This document shows positions 1-7,556 of a DNA stretch of 10,819 nucleotides, in pieces. Location of the stretch: NCBI GenBank assembly GCA_003505795.1, contig DNXT01000266.1, forward strand, positions 1 through 10,819. Direction: 5' to 3'. This DNA is from Lysobacteraceae bacterium. GTDB taxonomy: Bacteria > Pseudomonadota > Gammaproteobacteria > Xanthomonadales > Xanthomonadaceae. Within the stretch, counting starts at the first letter, position 1; every line of letters begins with the position of its first letter. The position numbers were made by a program, and so were the translations under genes. A model generated the notes under the pieces. That model was not told the DNA's origin. It did not search any database and worked only from the letters and a program-made list of their open reading frames with translations.

Positions 1-35
1 TCACACTCTTTCCCTACACGACGCTCTTCCGATCT
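1..35 (+). other. Illumina sequencing adapter left at contig end (artefact)
   Basis: Positions 3-35 match the 33-base Illumina TruSeq read-1 adapter, ending in GACGCTCTTCCGATCT. The two bases before it could be the end of an index. Genomic sequence begins at about 36. The - strand translation of these bases gives the peptide GRASCRERV, a familiar artefact in protein databases. Any reading frame that crosses position 36 is therefore chimeric. The match is by direct recognition and is unambiguous. Confidence 0.98.
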
Positions 36-36
36 G

Positions 37-687
37 GCGCCGCCGGTCGTGCTGACCCAGCGGCCGCTGTTCAACGTGCGCGAAGGCTACGGCAGCGGCG
101 TGGTCCCCGGCGTGGCCGAGGTCATCGTGCACCAGACCCTGCTGATCGGCGTGGGCGTGATCCTGGGCGGCCGGCGGCAGCGCAACGGCGGCAGGCGATT
201 GACGTACCGGTTTGCGCAATGGACCGGCATGCTGGCCGGCTTCGCCTGCATCGGCCTGCCGGCGCTGCTGTACTACGCAGGCTTCACCTTCTGGGTGCAG
301 GACTATCCCCACGGCGGCAACCTTCCCGGGTTGGCGGTGGTGGCGCCGCTCTACGTCGCCGCTGTGCTGAGCTTCGGCCTGTTCGTCGGCAGCTTCTTCT
401 CGCGGCGGGAGCATGCGTTCCAGTTCATCACCGGGGTTTCCCTGGTCCTGTTCTTCCTGGCCAATCTCACCTGGCCGCTGCCGTCCACGCCGCCGTTGCT
501 CGCCGCCCTGGCCACGCTGCTGCCCACCACACCCGGCGTCAACGCGCTGGTCAAGGTCAACCAGATGGGCGCGTCGGTCGCCGAGACGATGCCCCAGATC
601 GTCAACCTGCTCGCCCTGGTCGCGCTCTATGCGGGCCTGGCGGCCTGGCGTTTCAGGATGCGCGAGGACGCATCCGCTGTTTCGTAA
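37..687 (+). CDS. ABC-2 type transporter permease, C-terminal part (5' truncated)
   Basis: This is the inner-membrane permease subunit of an ABC transporter of the ABC-2 (YhhJ/YbhR-like) group, which usually exports drugs, lipids or polysaccharides together with a separate ATPase. About 216 residues remain; full-length members have roughly 370, so the N-terminus and large periplasmic domain are missing at the contig edge. The visible part starts near RPLFN, a segment typically just before the membrane domain. About five hydrophobic helices follow, the first around VVPGVAEVIVHQTLLIGVGVI. The late stretch with NALVKVNQMGAS resembles the conserved NAxxKxNQMGA region of this family. The frame is open back to the adapter junction with no internal start required, and the stop is TAA at 685-687. 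The next gene starts 23 bp downstream, so the two are probably cotranscribed. The ATPase and membrane-fusion partners would lie upstream, outside the window. The transported substrate cannot be told. Confidence 0.85.
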   Translation, partial: APPVVLTQRPLFNVREGYGSGVVPGVAEVIVHQTLLIGVGVILGGRRQRNGGRRLTYRFAQWTGMLAGFACIGLPALLYYAGFTFWVQDYPHGGNLPGLAVVAPLYVAAVLSFGLFVGSFFSRREHAFQFITGVSLVLFFLANLTWPLPSTPPLLAALATLLPTTPGVNALVKVNQMGASVAETMPQIVNLLALVALYAGLAAWRFRMREDASAVS

Positions 688-710
688 CCACTACCCAACC
701 CGGAGTCTTC

Positions 711-1223
711 ATGCCCAATCTCACCTCCTTCGGCCTGTTCCACACCCTGCTCAGCCTGGCGGCGGTCGCGCTGGGCATCGTGTCCTTCGCGCGGCAGGGC
801 GCGATCAGCCCCCGTACTAAAGCCGGCGTCGGCTACATCGGGTTCACCGTCGCCAGCTGCGTCACCGGTCTTTTCCTCTTCCACCACGGCGGGTTCGGGG
901 CGCCGCATGCGTTGGCCGTGCTGACGCTGCTGGTCCTGCTGGTCGGCTTCATCGCCGGGCAGCCGCGGTTCGCCGGCGGGTTCGGCGGCTATGTGGAGAT
1001 GCTGTCCTATTCGCTGACCTTCTTCTTCCACATGATCCCGGGCCTGACCGAGACCTTCACCCGGCTGCCGGCGTCCTCGCCGCTGTTCACCGGGCCGGAG
1101 GATCCCCGGCTCAAGGCCACCCTCGGGGTCGTGTTCGTCGTCTTCCTGGCCGGTGTGTTCCTCCAGGTCCGGCGCCTGCGTGCCGCGCGCCGCGAGCTTG
1201 GGATCCTGGTGGACGTGAGGTGA
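711..1223 (+). CDS. Small four-helix membrane protein of unknown function
   Basis: This is a 170-residue integral membrane protein that I recognise only as a conserved hypothetical type seen in proteobacteria; it may be related to DUF2306-like proteins, but that is unsure. Four hydrophobic stretches are visible, near residues 6-25, 42-60, 65-83 and 138-158. Histidines sit in or next to several of them: FHT, FHHGGFGAPHAL and FFFHMIPG. This pattern is compatible with heme or metal binding, although nothing in the sequence proves it. The C-terminus is an Arg-rich tail (RRLRAARRE), probably cytoplasmic. The ATG at 711 is preceded by CGGAG at suitable spacing, and it follows the ABC permease stop by 23 bp, so a shared transcript is likely. 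The same frame is open further upstream, but that stretch is a shadow of the permease gene. A strong hairpin follows the stop. Confidence 0.75.
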   Translation: MPNLTSFGLFHTLLSLAAVALGIVSFARQGAISPRTKAGVGYIGFTVASCVTGLFLFHHGGFGAPHALAVLTLLVLLVGFIAGQPRFAGGFGGYVEMLSYSLTFFFHMIPGLTETFTRLPASSPLFTGPEDPRLKATLGVVFVVFLAGVFLQVRRLRAARRELGILVDVR

Positions 1224-1238
1224 GCCAGTCCACCGTGT

Positions 1239-1264
1239 CGCGGCCAGCCCATTGGCTGGCCGCG
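1239..1264. terminator. Perfect hairpin between convergent genes, likely bidirectional terminator
   Basis: CGCGGCCAGCC and GGCTGGCCGCG form a perfect 11-bp stem around a four-base loop (CATT). It lies 15 bp after the stop of the + strand membrane-protein gene and 48 bp after the stop of the - strand glucose dehydrogenase gene, so it could serve both transcripts. No T-run follows on either strand, so it is not a textbook intrinsic terminator. In GC-rich genomes such hairpins often still end transcription or protect mRNA 3' ends. Confidence 0.6.
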
Positions 1265-1312
1265 GCGCCTGTTCCACAGTGAATGCCGACCGGTTGATCG
1301 TGGTGCCGGCGG

Positions 1313-3745
1313 CTACGGCTTGTCGGCAGGGCCTGGCAGCGCGTACGCGACGATGTAGTCGCCCACGTCGGGCGAGTGGCTGGCACCGCCGGCGGAGATC
1401 ACCACGTACTGCTTGCCGGTGTTCGGCGAGACGTACACCAGCGGCGCGGCCACGGCGCCGACCGGCAGACGCGCCTTCCACAGTTCCTTGCCGGTGATCG
1501 CGTCCAGCGCGCGCAGGTAGTAGTCCTGCGTGCCGGCGAAGAACACCAGGCCCGACGCGGTCGAGGTCGGGCCACCGAGGGTCGGCATGCCGATGGGCAT
1601 GGGCAGGTGCGTCTTGATGCCCAGGGGGCCGGTGTCCTGCACCGTGCCCAGCGGCACCTGCCAGACCAGCTGCTTGGTGGTGAGGTCGATCGCGCTCATG
1701 GTGCCGAACGGCGGGGCGGGACAGGGCACGCCCAGCGGCGATTGCAGGATGTCGATCTTCACCCCGCCGTAGATCCCGGCCAGTTGCGGGCGGATGGTGC
1801 CCATGAAGCCGGGCACCTCGTCGGTGGACACCTTGAACGTCCTGGCCTGCTCGCGCGTCACCAGCGACATCCGCAGTGCCATGCGCATGTCGTTGACGAA
1901 CAGCAGGTTGCGCGACTCGTCGATGGAGATGCCACCCCAGTTCATGCCGCCGAGCAGGCTGGGCCATTCGATGTAGGGCTGCTCGGTCGGCGGGGTGAAG
2001 GCGCCCTGGTAGTGCGAATCCTTGAACTTGATGCGGCAGTACAACTGGTCGAACGGGGTGATGCCCCACATCGAGGTTTCGGTCAGCGGCTCGGCGCCGA
2101 TGACCGGCATGCCGACCGAGTACGGCTGCGTGGGCGACAGGCGTTCGCCCTGCGCATGCGGCGCGGTCGGCACCGGGCGCTCTTCGACCGGGGTGACGAA
2201 ATCGCCGGTGCGGCGGTCGAGCACGAAGATGTGGCCGGTCTTGGTGGTCTGGATCAGCGCCGGGACCTTCTGGCCCTGCGCGTTGGTGACGTCGAACAGC
2301 ACCGGCTGCGAGGGCAGGTCGTAGTCCCACACGTCGTGGTGGATCAGCTGGCGCACCCAGCGCAGCTTGCCGGTGCTGGCCTCCAGCGCGACCACCGCCG
2401 AGCCGAACTTCTCCTTGACCGGCGTGCGGTCGCCGCCCCAGTAGTCGGGCGGGCCGTTGCCGGTCGGCAGGTAGACCAGGTTCAGCTGCTTGTCGTAGGT
2501 GGGGATGGTCCACACGTTCGGCGTGGCCGTGTTGTAGTCCTCGCCGGGTTGCGCCAGGTCGTCCGGCTTGCCCACGTCCCAGGCCCAGGCCAGCGAGCCG
2601 TCCAGCACGTCGAACGCGCGCACGGTGCCGGAAGGCTCGTCGGCCATGATGTCGCGTACCCAGCCGCCGATGACGGCCAGGTGGCCCATCACCACCGGGA
2701 TCGAGGTCGGGTGGTAGCGCTTGCTGTCCTGGGTCGGGCCCATGTGCTGCTTCAGGTCGACGTAGCCATCGGCACCGAAGCCCGGGCACAGCGCGCCGCT
2801 GTGGGCGTCGAGCGCGAACAGGCGCGCGTCCACCGCCGAGACCAGGATGCGCCGGCGGCAGGCCTGTTCGGTGTAGGCGGCCTTGCGCGCGGCATCCAGG
2901 CCGTCATCCTGGTCGATGTCGTAGTAGCCCACGCCGCGGCAGGTGACGTGCTCGGCGGTGCGCGCCTTCGGGTCGAACTTCCAGATTTCCTTCCCGGTGT
3001 CGCCATCGATCGCGGCGACCACGTTCTCCGGGGTACAGCTGTACAGCGTGCCGCCGATCTGCAGCGGCGTGTTCTCGTCCACGCCGGTACCCGCGCCGGT
3101 GGTGCGGCGACCGGTGTGATAGGTCCACGCCACCTGCAGGTTTCTGACGTTTTCCGGCGTGATCTGCGCATATGGCGCGAAACGGGTGCCGTGGGCGGCG
3201 CGACCGAAGAACTCCCAGTTCTCGGGCGCCGGGGCACCGGCCCGGGCGGGCTGCGACGCGTGCGCAATCCCGACCGGATTGGATATCTCTCCGTGCGGGA
3301 AGAACGCCGCCACCAGCGTCGCCAGCAACGCAAGGAACACCGCGATGGCCGAGCCGTTGGCCAGCCGTCTTGCGCCCTGCGGGGTGGCGGGGAAAGCGGC
3401 TGCCACCCACAGGGTGAGCATGAAGAGCAGGGCGGGAAAGACCAGCCGGGGAAGCAGCTGCCAATAACCGATGCCTCCCACCTCGTAGAGCGCCCAGCAG
3501 AGCGTGCCGGCGAAGATGGCCGTCGAAAGGACAAGCGCGAAGCGCTTGCCAAGGAACAGCAGCACCGACAACGCCAGGTACGCCAGCCCCGCCACCAGGT
3601 AGTAGGGCGATCCATCCAGGCGGAGCAGCCTGGCGCCTCCGATCGCCAGCGCGATCGCGGTGGCGAGTGTGATCAGGGCCACGGCCAGCCTGCATGCTGC
3701 GCCGAGCACGTGTGCCCGTTTTCGGTTCTTCTGATTCTCGGTCAT
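1313..3745 (-). CDS. gcd: Membrane-bound PQQ-dependent glucose dehydrogenase (quinoprotein)
   Basis: The enzyme oxidises D-glucose (and other aldoses) to the lactone on the periplasmic face and passes electrons to ubiquinone. It has 810 residues, close to E. coli Gcd (796). Residues 1-150 hold five membrane helices (about 20-38, 45-65, 68-90, 100-120, 130-150). From NWEFFGR onward comes the eight-bladed PQQ propeller, ending DYIVAYALPG. Residues aligning with E. coli His262, Asp466 and Lys493 are His266 (in HVTCRG), Asp434 (in PPDYWGG) and Lys460 (in ASTGKLRW), so the enzyme should be active. The start at 3745 (MTENQKNRK) places a basic stretch before helix 1; an in-frame ATG at 3760 is possible, and neither has a clear Shine-Dalgarno. 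A further in-frame ATG at 3826 adds a Pro/Arg-rich extension unlike the family and was not used. The gene converges on the membrane-protein gene. No PQQ biosynthesis genes are in the window. Confidence 0.95.
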   Translation of the reverse strand: MTENQKNRKRAHVLGAACRLAVALITLATAIALAIGGARLLRLDGSPYYLVAGLAYLALSVLLFLGKRFALVLSTAIFAGTLCWALYEVGGIGYWQLLPRLVFPALLFMLTLWVAAAFPATPQGARRLANGSAIAVFLALLATLVAAFFPHGEISNPVGIAHASQPARAGAPAPENWEFFGRAAHGTRFAPYAQITPENVRNLQVAWTYHTGRRTTGAGTGVDENTPLQIGGTLYSCTPENVVAAIDGDTGKEIWKFDPKARTAEHVTCRGVGYYDIDQDDGLDAARKAAYTEQACRRRILVSAVDARLFALDAHSGALCPGFGADGYVDLKQHMGPTQDSKRYHPTSIPVVMGHLAVIGGWVRDIMADEPSGTVRAFDVLDGSLAWAWDVGKPDDLAQPGEDYNTATPNVWTIPTYDKQLNLVYLPTGNGPPDYWGGDRTPVKEKFGSAVVALEASTGKLRWVRQLIHHDVWDYDLPSQPVLFDVTNAQGQKVPALIQTTKTGHIFVLDRRTGDFVTPVEERPVPTAPHAQGERLSPTQPYSVGMPVIGAEPLTETSMWGITPFDQLYCRIKFKDSHYQGAFTPPTEQPYIEWPSLLGGMNWGGISIDESRNLLFVNDMRMALRMSLVTREQARTFKVSTDEVPGFMGTIRPQLAGIYGGVKIDILQSPLGVPCPAPPFGTMSAIDLTTKQLVWQVPLGTVQDTGPLGIKTHLPMPIGMPTLGGPTSTASGLVFFAGTQDYYLRALDAITGKELWKARLPVGAVAAPLVYVSPNTGKQYVVISAGGASHSPDVGDYIVAYALPGPADKP

Positions 3746-4149
3746 GGATGCTGTCGCCATGAAGACAGGAGGAGAGGACGAGATGGGCCGACCGCGCGGC
3801 CGCGTGCCCGGCAACCGGCAGGCCATGTGCTGCCGGTATGCCCTTGCACCGGACGACTATCGTCGTGGCCGGGTGCAGGTTCCATTCCCCATTTGGGCAG
3901 TCATGACGCACAACCCGCCGCGCACCGGCGGCTCCTGGCCCGCGATCGTTCTGTAGCGATCGATCAGTGCTTCGTGGTGCAGCCTGTGCGCGGTGATGCC
4001 CAGTTTTCCCGGAGGTGATCCCGAACCGTTCCAGGACGTGGCTGAAGCGGTGCAGGTCGTACTTGAGATCGTGGGCGGGGCCATGACCGGCTGGGAAGGG
4101 TTGTCTCACCCTGGGCGGCGCGAGCTCGCCATGCTCATAGGAGGGACCT
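3746..4149. other. 404-bp intergenic region without an intact gene
   Basis: This is the gap between the 3' end of the phosphodiesterase gene and the start of the glucose dehydrogenase gene. It should contain the promoter of the latter, but I see no convincing -35/-10 pair or Shine-Dalgarno. The central part carries a recognisable but broken integrase remnant on the - strand, annotated separately. The remaining bases (about 3761-3856 and 4079-4149) show nothing I can identify. Confidence 0.6.
3857..4078 (-). pseudogene. Decayed fragment of a tyrosine-recombinase (phage/ICE-type) integrase
   Basis: Two - strand frames join into one protein-like segment. The first frame, from about 4070, reads DLKYDLHRFSHVLERFGITSGK. 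The second continues as LGITAHRLHHEALIDRYRTIAGQ and then EPPVRGG, to about 3914. Removing a single base from the AAAA run at 4004-4007 joins them exactly. The style matches the catalytic core of integrases of the Integrase_1 group found in integrative elements, where GVTAHGLRH is followed by a short helix and a PxPVRGG turn. The HxLRH motif, which supplies a catalytic His and Arg, reads HRLHH here, so the Arg is lost. The rest of the domain, including the catalytic Tyr, is absent, and a stop falls at 3857-3859. It is therefore a non-functional relic, suggesting that a mobile element once sat between the phosphodiesterase and glucose dehydrogenase genes. The family assignment is from memory of the motif pattern and is moderately uncertain. 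Confidence 0.45.
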
Positions 4150-5112
4150 TCAGTCCTTCCGCTGTCCACGAGAGCGGAGATAGGCGATCAGCCGCGCGGG
4201 TTCGTCCGTCTGGATAACACGGGCCCCCAGGCTCACGATCCGGCCCCAGTTCGCATCGGGGTTCTCGAGCGCCCGCGCATCCGTCATTCCTGCCGCCATG
4301 GTCGGATTGAGCAGGTTGATCCAGATGCGGGGCGCATGGGCCGGTCTCGATGCGAGGCCGTCGCGAACCCAGGTCTCGGTCGCGAACACCAGTTCCTGTG
4401 CCACCGGATGGAAGCGCTCGAACCCGGAAACGACGTCGCCGAGTCGTGGCGTGCACACCCCGTCCGAGGGTTCGGCGACGCATTCGCGGATGATCGGCAT
4501 GAACATGGTCTTACCCAGGAACGGTGCGTCGGCGAGCGCCGGATCGTCGGGCAGCATGTTCATCTTCATCAGGATCTGGTCGGCCACGCCCACCCGATGC
4601 ACCACGGCGTATGCCTGCGGGAATACTTCCCCCTTCACGTCCAGGTTGACGAGCAGGCGTCCTTTGGCCAGTTCGAGCGCCTCCTCCAGCGTGGGGATCT
4701 TTTCATCGGTGAGCGGCGCATCGGGCCCACCGGCGGCGGCGCGCAGCCGCAACTGGCGGATCTCGGCGAGGGTGTGGTCGCTTGCCGGCCCGGTGCCGTT
4801 CGTCGTGCGGTCGAGCGTCGGATCGTGAAGCAGGATCGGGACACCGTCCCGGGTCAGCGTGACGTCGATCTCGACGATGTCGGCACCGATCGGGACGCAG
4901 GCGGCGATGGCCGCAAGCGAATTTTCCGGCGGCCCCTCCACCCAGCAGGCGCGGTGCGCCGCCACCATCACGTGGGGGGACGTGGGGTCGAGGAGTTCAG
5001 ACTGGAGCCGGGTGATGCGGTCCGGGACAGCAGGGCCGGCTGCCCGCGGGGATTCGTGCCTGCAACTGACCGGCAGAAGAAGACACAGGACGAGAACGCA
5101 GCATCGCGACAT
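4150..5112 (-). CDS. Secreted glycerophosphodiester phosphodiesterase (possible lipoprotein)
   Basis: Glycerophosphodiester phosphodiesterase of the TIM-barrel GDPD family, which hydrolyses glycerophosphodiesters to sn-glycerol 3-phosphate and an alcohol. It has 320 residues. The N-terminus (MSRCCVLVLCLLLPVSC) is a short export signal ending at Cys17; PVSC is an imperfect lipobox, so lipidation is possible and periplasmic or outer-membrane location likely. Catalytic landmarks are present: His53-Arg54, Glu63-Asn64 (PENS), Glu81 and Asp83 (EID), His96 in LLHDPTLDRTTNG, and Lys160 in NLDVKGE. The usual HRG is HRA here, with a few extra residues before PENS. The C-terminal segment GARVIQTDEPARLIAYL is typical of the barrel end. 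The start lies 54 bp after the TonB receptor stop on the same strand, so the two are probably one transcript, with a strong hairpin between them. The alcohol portion of the substrate cannot be deduced. Confidence 0.92.
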   Translation of the reverse strand: MSRCCVLVLCLLLPVSCRHESPRAAGPAVPDRITRLQSELLDPTSPHVMVAAHRACWVEGPPENSLAAIAACVPIGADIVEIDVTLTRDGVPILLHDPTLDRTTNGTGPASDHTLAEIRQLRLRAAAGGPDAPLTDEKIPTLEEALELAKGRLLVNLDVKGEVFPQAYAVVHRVGVADQILMKMNMLPDDPALADAPFLGKTMFMPIIRECVAEPSDGVCTPRLGDVVSGFERFHPVAQELVFATETWVRDGLASRPAHAPRIWINLLNPTMAAGMTDARALENPDANWGRIVSLGARVIQTDEPARLIAYLRSRGQRKD

Positions 5113-5128
5113 CGGTGATTCCGGAGAG

Positions 5129-5153
5129 CGCGTGCGGCCGACGGCCGCACGCG
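5129..5153 (-). terminator. Intercistronic hairpin between TonB receptor and GDPD genes
   Basis: CGCGTGCGGCC and GGCCGCACGCG form a perfect 11-bp stem around the loop GAC. It lies 14 bp beyond the TonB receptor stop and ends 16 bp before the GDPD start codon. No T-run follows, so it could act as a partial terminator, as an RNA-stabilising stem for the upstream message, or as a structure limiting translation of the GDPD gene. Which of these applies cannot be read from sequence. Confidence 0.55.
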
Positions 5154-5166
5154 AATGGGGGATGCC

Positions 5167-7470
5167 CTAGAAGCTGTAGCCGAGGCTGAAGCGCACCGAG
5201 CGTGGCAGGATGTAGCGGCCATTGGCGTTGATGTCGAAGCTTCCGGGATCGCCTTCGGTCAAGCCCTGCTCGTCGGTCACGTTGTCGGCCGCCACCCGCA
5301 GGCTGAGCCCGCTTCGCGTGCGGAGCTCGAGGCCCAGGTCGAATTTGTCGTAGCTCGGCAGCGGCTGGGTGTTCTGGATGTTGCTTTGCCGGTTGCCGAC
5401 ATGGCTGTAGGCGGCATGGACCGTACCGTCGATCCCGCCGAGGCTGAAGTCGTAGCTGGGCGCGATCCGGAACTGCCAGCGCGGCTGCCGCGGCGCTTGG
5501 TTCCCGACCAGTTCGGGATCGGGATCGGCGGAGATATCAGCATCGAGATAGGTTGCCGCAGCGATGATCGAGAACCCGTTGTCCAACGCGAAACTCGCAT
5601 CGAACTCGATGCCTTGCGCCTCGGTCTCGAACACCGCGACCGGGGCATCCACGGTCGGCGCAGTCGAGCGCGTGGCCTGGGTCTCGACCCGGAAGCCGGT
5701 CAGGTAGAGGCCAAGGTTGCGCCGGGCGAACTTCACCCCCGCCTCGTACTGCCGGACGTCGAAGAACAGGTCGTCGCCGGCCGCCAGTTGCGTCTGTCCG
5801 CCGCGCAGGTCATCGAAGTAGGGCAGACGGAATCCATCGTTGACGCGCACGAACGCACCGAACTCGCCGGTGAAGGCGTAGTTCGCGCCCGCCGTCCAGG
5901 ACACGGCCTGCTCCCGGTAGTCGTTGTGGGTGTCGGGCGTGCCCGTCAGCCCGGTGACCGGATCCGAGAGCGTGTTGGCGACATAGCTCAGCTCGTGGTC
6001 GACCCAGCGCACGCCGGCATCCAGGCGCAGTTTCTCGAAGAACGTGTAGTCGCCAACCAGGTAGGCCGCATTCATGCTGCCGTCGCCGCGTGCGTTCAGG
6101 CGCGTCCCGTTGAGGCAGGGCGCCGGCGCATTCGTGACCTGCGCGCAATCGATCGCCACCTGCTCGCGATCGCCGCCGATCTCGAAGTAGCGGGCGTTGT
6201 TGTTGAGGTTCCAGAGATCCTCGGCGCCGAAGCGCGATGCGAAATAGCCCAGTGTCGCCGAACCATTCCCGAACCACTTGGTGACCGACAGATCGTTGGT
6301 GAACGAATCGATGTCCTTCTGCACGGCCCAGAAGCCCAGGTGCTGGACATAGGCGTCCGCGCCGAGCGTGCGACCGCTGATCAGCGTGTTCGCCGATGCG
6401 AAGCCGAGCTGGCCGATCGTGCGCGGTCCGCCGCGCGGGCTCAGGCCATAGGTGTCCGCTTCGCCCTTGAGGTAGTTGAAGCGATCGGAGACCAGCCAGC
6501 CCCCGTCCAGCGAGAGATCCAGGCTGCCGCCGGCCAGGTAGCCATCGAACCCGCGGCCGTCGCCGTAGTCGGCGGCGAGGGGCTCACCATAAGGCCCCTC
6601 CACGACGGTATTGCGATTGGCGGGACCGACTTGTACGTAGGAGGCGTCGATGCCCGGCACGCGCAGCGGCACCGGCAGGTACCACGCACCGTGGTCGTCG
6701 GTATCGCGGAAGTAGAGCTTGAGCTTGCCGTTCTCGAGCCGCTTGGTGATATTGGCGGTGAACTGGTGGCCCTTTTCCGAGTTGAATCCGGCCTCGCGCA
6801 CGCCTTCGGAGGCCTGCGCATAGCCGCCGACCATGTAGTAGAGATCTTCGGCGAGCTTGCCGCTGAGCACCGCGTCGAGGCGCTGCAGGTCGTAGGTCGA
6901 GGTCGAATAGCGGACCGAGCCGTGGGTCTCCTCGCCGCCTTCCTTCAGCAGGAAGTTGGTGATCAGGCCCGGCTGGCCGTTGGACAGGACCGGATTGGGG
7001 CCGCCGCGCAAGGCCTCGACCCGCGAGATCGTCTCGTCGATCCGGAAGATCGATGAGTTCTCGAGGAAGCCCAGGGTAGGGGGCGTATAGACGGGCACGC
7101 CCTCGAGCTGGATCGTCACGAACGGGGCGTCGCCCGTGCCGGGGAAGCCGCGCAGGTTGACGTTCGCGCCGGCCACGCCGCCCGAGCTTTCGGACCAGAC
7201 GCCGGGCACGGCCTTCAGCAGATCGGCGGTGCTCTGCGGCGCGAACTTCGCGATCGCCTCCTGGTCCATCGTCGAGATCGCGAAGCTGGCCTCGACCTTG
7301 CGCTGCTGGGTGCCGCCGGGCATGCCGGTGACGATGACCTCGTCGAGGGTGGCCAGGTCCGGATTGGGCTCGGCCGGGGCCGGTCGAGGCTGTTCCTGGG
7401 TTTGTGCCTGGACGGCGGCCATCCATGCCGAAACGGCGAGGAACGCGCCCGCGCGCAAAAGGGTGCTCAT
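5167..7470 (-). CDS. TonB-dependent outer-membrane receptor
   Basis: This is a ligand-gated outer-membrane transporter that uses energy from TonB-ExbB-ExbD. It has 767 residues. Residues 1-22 form a signal peptide cleaved after VQA. A Pro-rich linker follows, then a TonB-box-like LDEVIVTG at 42-49. The plug domain comes next, with APQSTADLLKAVPGVW, NVNLRGFPG and then VEALRGGPNPVLSNGQPGL. The remainder is a 22-strand-type barrel ending in RFSLGYSF, with the terminal Phe expected for outer-membrane barrels. Two cysteines in DCAQVTNAPAPC probably form a small disulfide loop on the cell surface. The start at 7470 was chosen because AGGGGAG lies 8 bases upstream and a clean signal peptide begins there; an in-frame ATG at 7557 would add a non-signal extension. 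The gene is transcribed away from the ROK regulator and is followed by the phosphodiesterase gene. This context suggests uptake of a glycerophosphodiester or sugar-like compound rather than iron, but ligand specificity is inference. Confidence 0.95.
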   Translation of the reverse strand: MSTLLRAGAFLAVSAWMAAVQAQTQEQPRPAPAEPNPDLATLDEVIVTGMPGGTQQRKVEASFAISTMDQEAIAKFAPQSTADLLKAVPGVWSESSGGVAGANVNLRGFPGTGDAPFVTIQLEGVPVYTPPTLGFLENSSIFRIDETISRVEALRGGPNPVLSNGQPGLITNFLLKEGGEETHGSVRYSTSTYDLQRLDAVLSGKLAEDLYYMVGGYAQASEGVREAGFNSEKGHQFTANITKRLENGKLKLYFRDTDDHGAWYLPVPLRVPGIDASYVQVGPANRNTVVEGPYGEPLAADYGDGRGFDGYLAGGSLDLSLDGGWLVSDRFNYLKGEADTYGLSPRGGPRTIGQLGFASANTLISGRTLGADAYVQHLGFWAVQKDIDSFTNDLSVTKWFGNGSATLGYFASRFGAEDLWNLNNNARYFEIGGDREQVAIDCAQVTNAPAPCLNGTRLNARGDGSMNAAYLVGDYTFFEKLRLDAGVRWVDHELSYVANTLSDPVTGLTGTPDTHNDYREQAVSWTAGANYAFTGEFGAFVRVNDGFRLPYFDDLRGGQTQLAAGDDLFFDVRQYEAGVKFARRNLGLYLTGFRVETQATRSTAPTVDAPVAVFETEAQGIEFDASFALDNGFSIIAAATYLDADISADPDPELVGNQAPRQPRWQFRIAPSYDFSLGGIDGTVHAAYSHVGNRQSNIQNTQPLPSYDKFDLGLELRTRSGLSLRVAADNVTDEQGLTEGDPGSFDINANGRYILPRSVRFSLGYSF

Positions 7471-7478
7471 CTGCGGAT

Positions 7479-7485
7479 CTCCCCT
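7479..7485 (-). promoter_or_regulatory. Shine-Dalgarno of the TonB receptor gene
   Basis: The - strand reads AGGGGAG here, 8 bases before the ATG at 7470. This is the clearest ribosome binding site in the window and it fixes the receptor start over the longer in-frame ATG at 7557. Confidence 0.75.
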
Positions 7486-7556
7486 GCTACTGGTGTCGGT
7501 CTGTCGCCGGCGCTGGAAGGGGCCGGCGTCCCCATGCCCACTAAGCCACTCAGTCA

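Noticed and set aside
3746..3826. An N-terminal extension of the glucose dehydrogenase to an ATG at 3826.
   Set aside because: It adds a Pro/Arg/Ser-rich stretch not expected before the first membrane helix, with no ribosome binding site.
3825..3956. A short + strand frame beginning MCCRYALAPDDYRR, which recalls the MCGRY start of SRAP/YedK peptidases.
   Set aside because: Similarity ends after about ten residues, the frame stops after 44 codons, the second glycine of MCGR is missing, there is no ribosome binding site, and it overlaps the integrase remnant on the other strand. Chance is the better explanation.
1376..4018. An 880-codon open frame on the + strand.
   Set aside because: It lies opposite the glucose dehydrogenase gene and reflects the third-position GC bias of that gene. 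The product is Arg/Gly/Ala/Val/His-rich with no domain pattern.
4140..4160. GGAGGGAC and GTCCTTCC as a terminator hairpin for the phosphodiesterase gene.
   Set aside because: The stem is imperfect, overlaps the stop codon and last codons, and has no T-run. It is too weak to annotate.
5155..7056. A 633-codon open frame on the + strand.
   Set aside because: It lies antisense to the TonB receptor, whose signal peptide, plug and barrel end are all clear. The frame's composition is typical of a complementary-strand shadow in GC-rich DNA.
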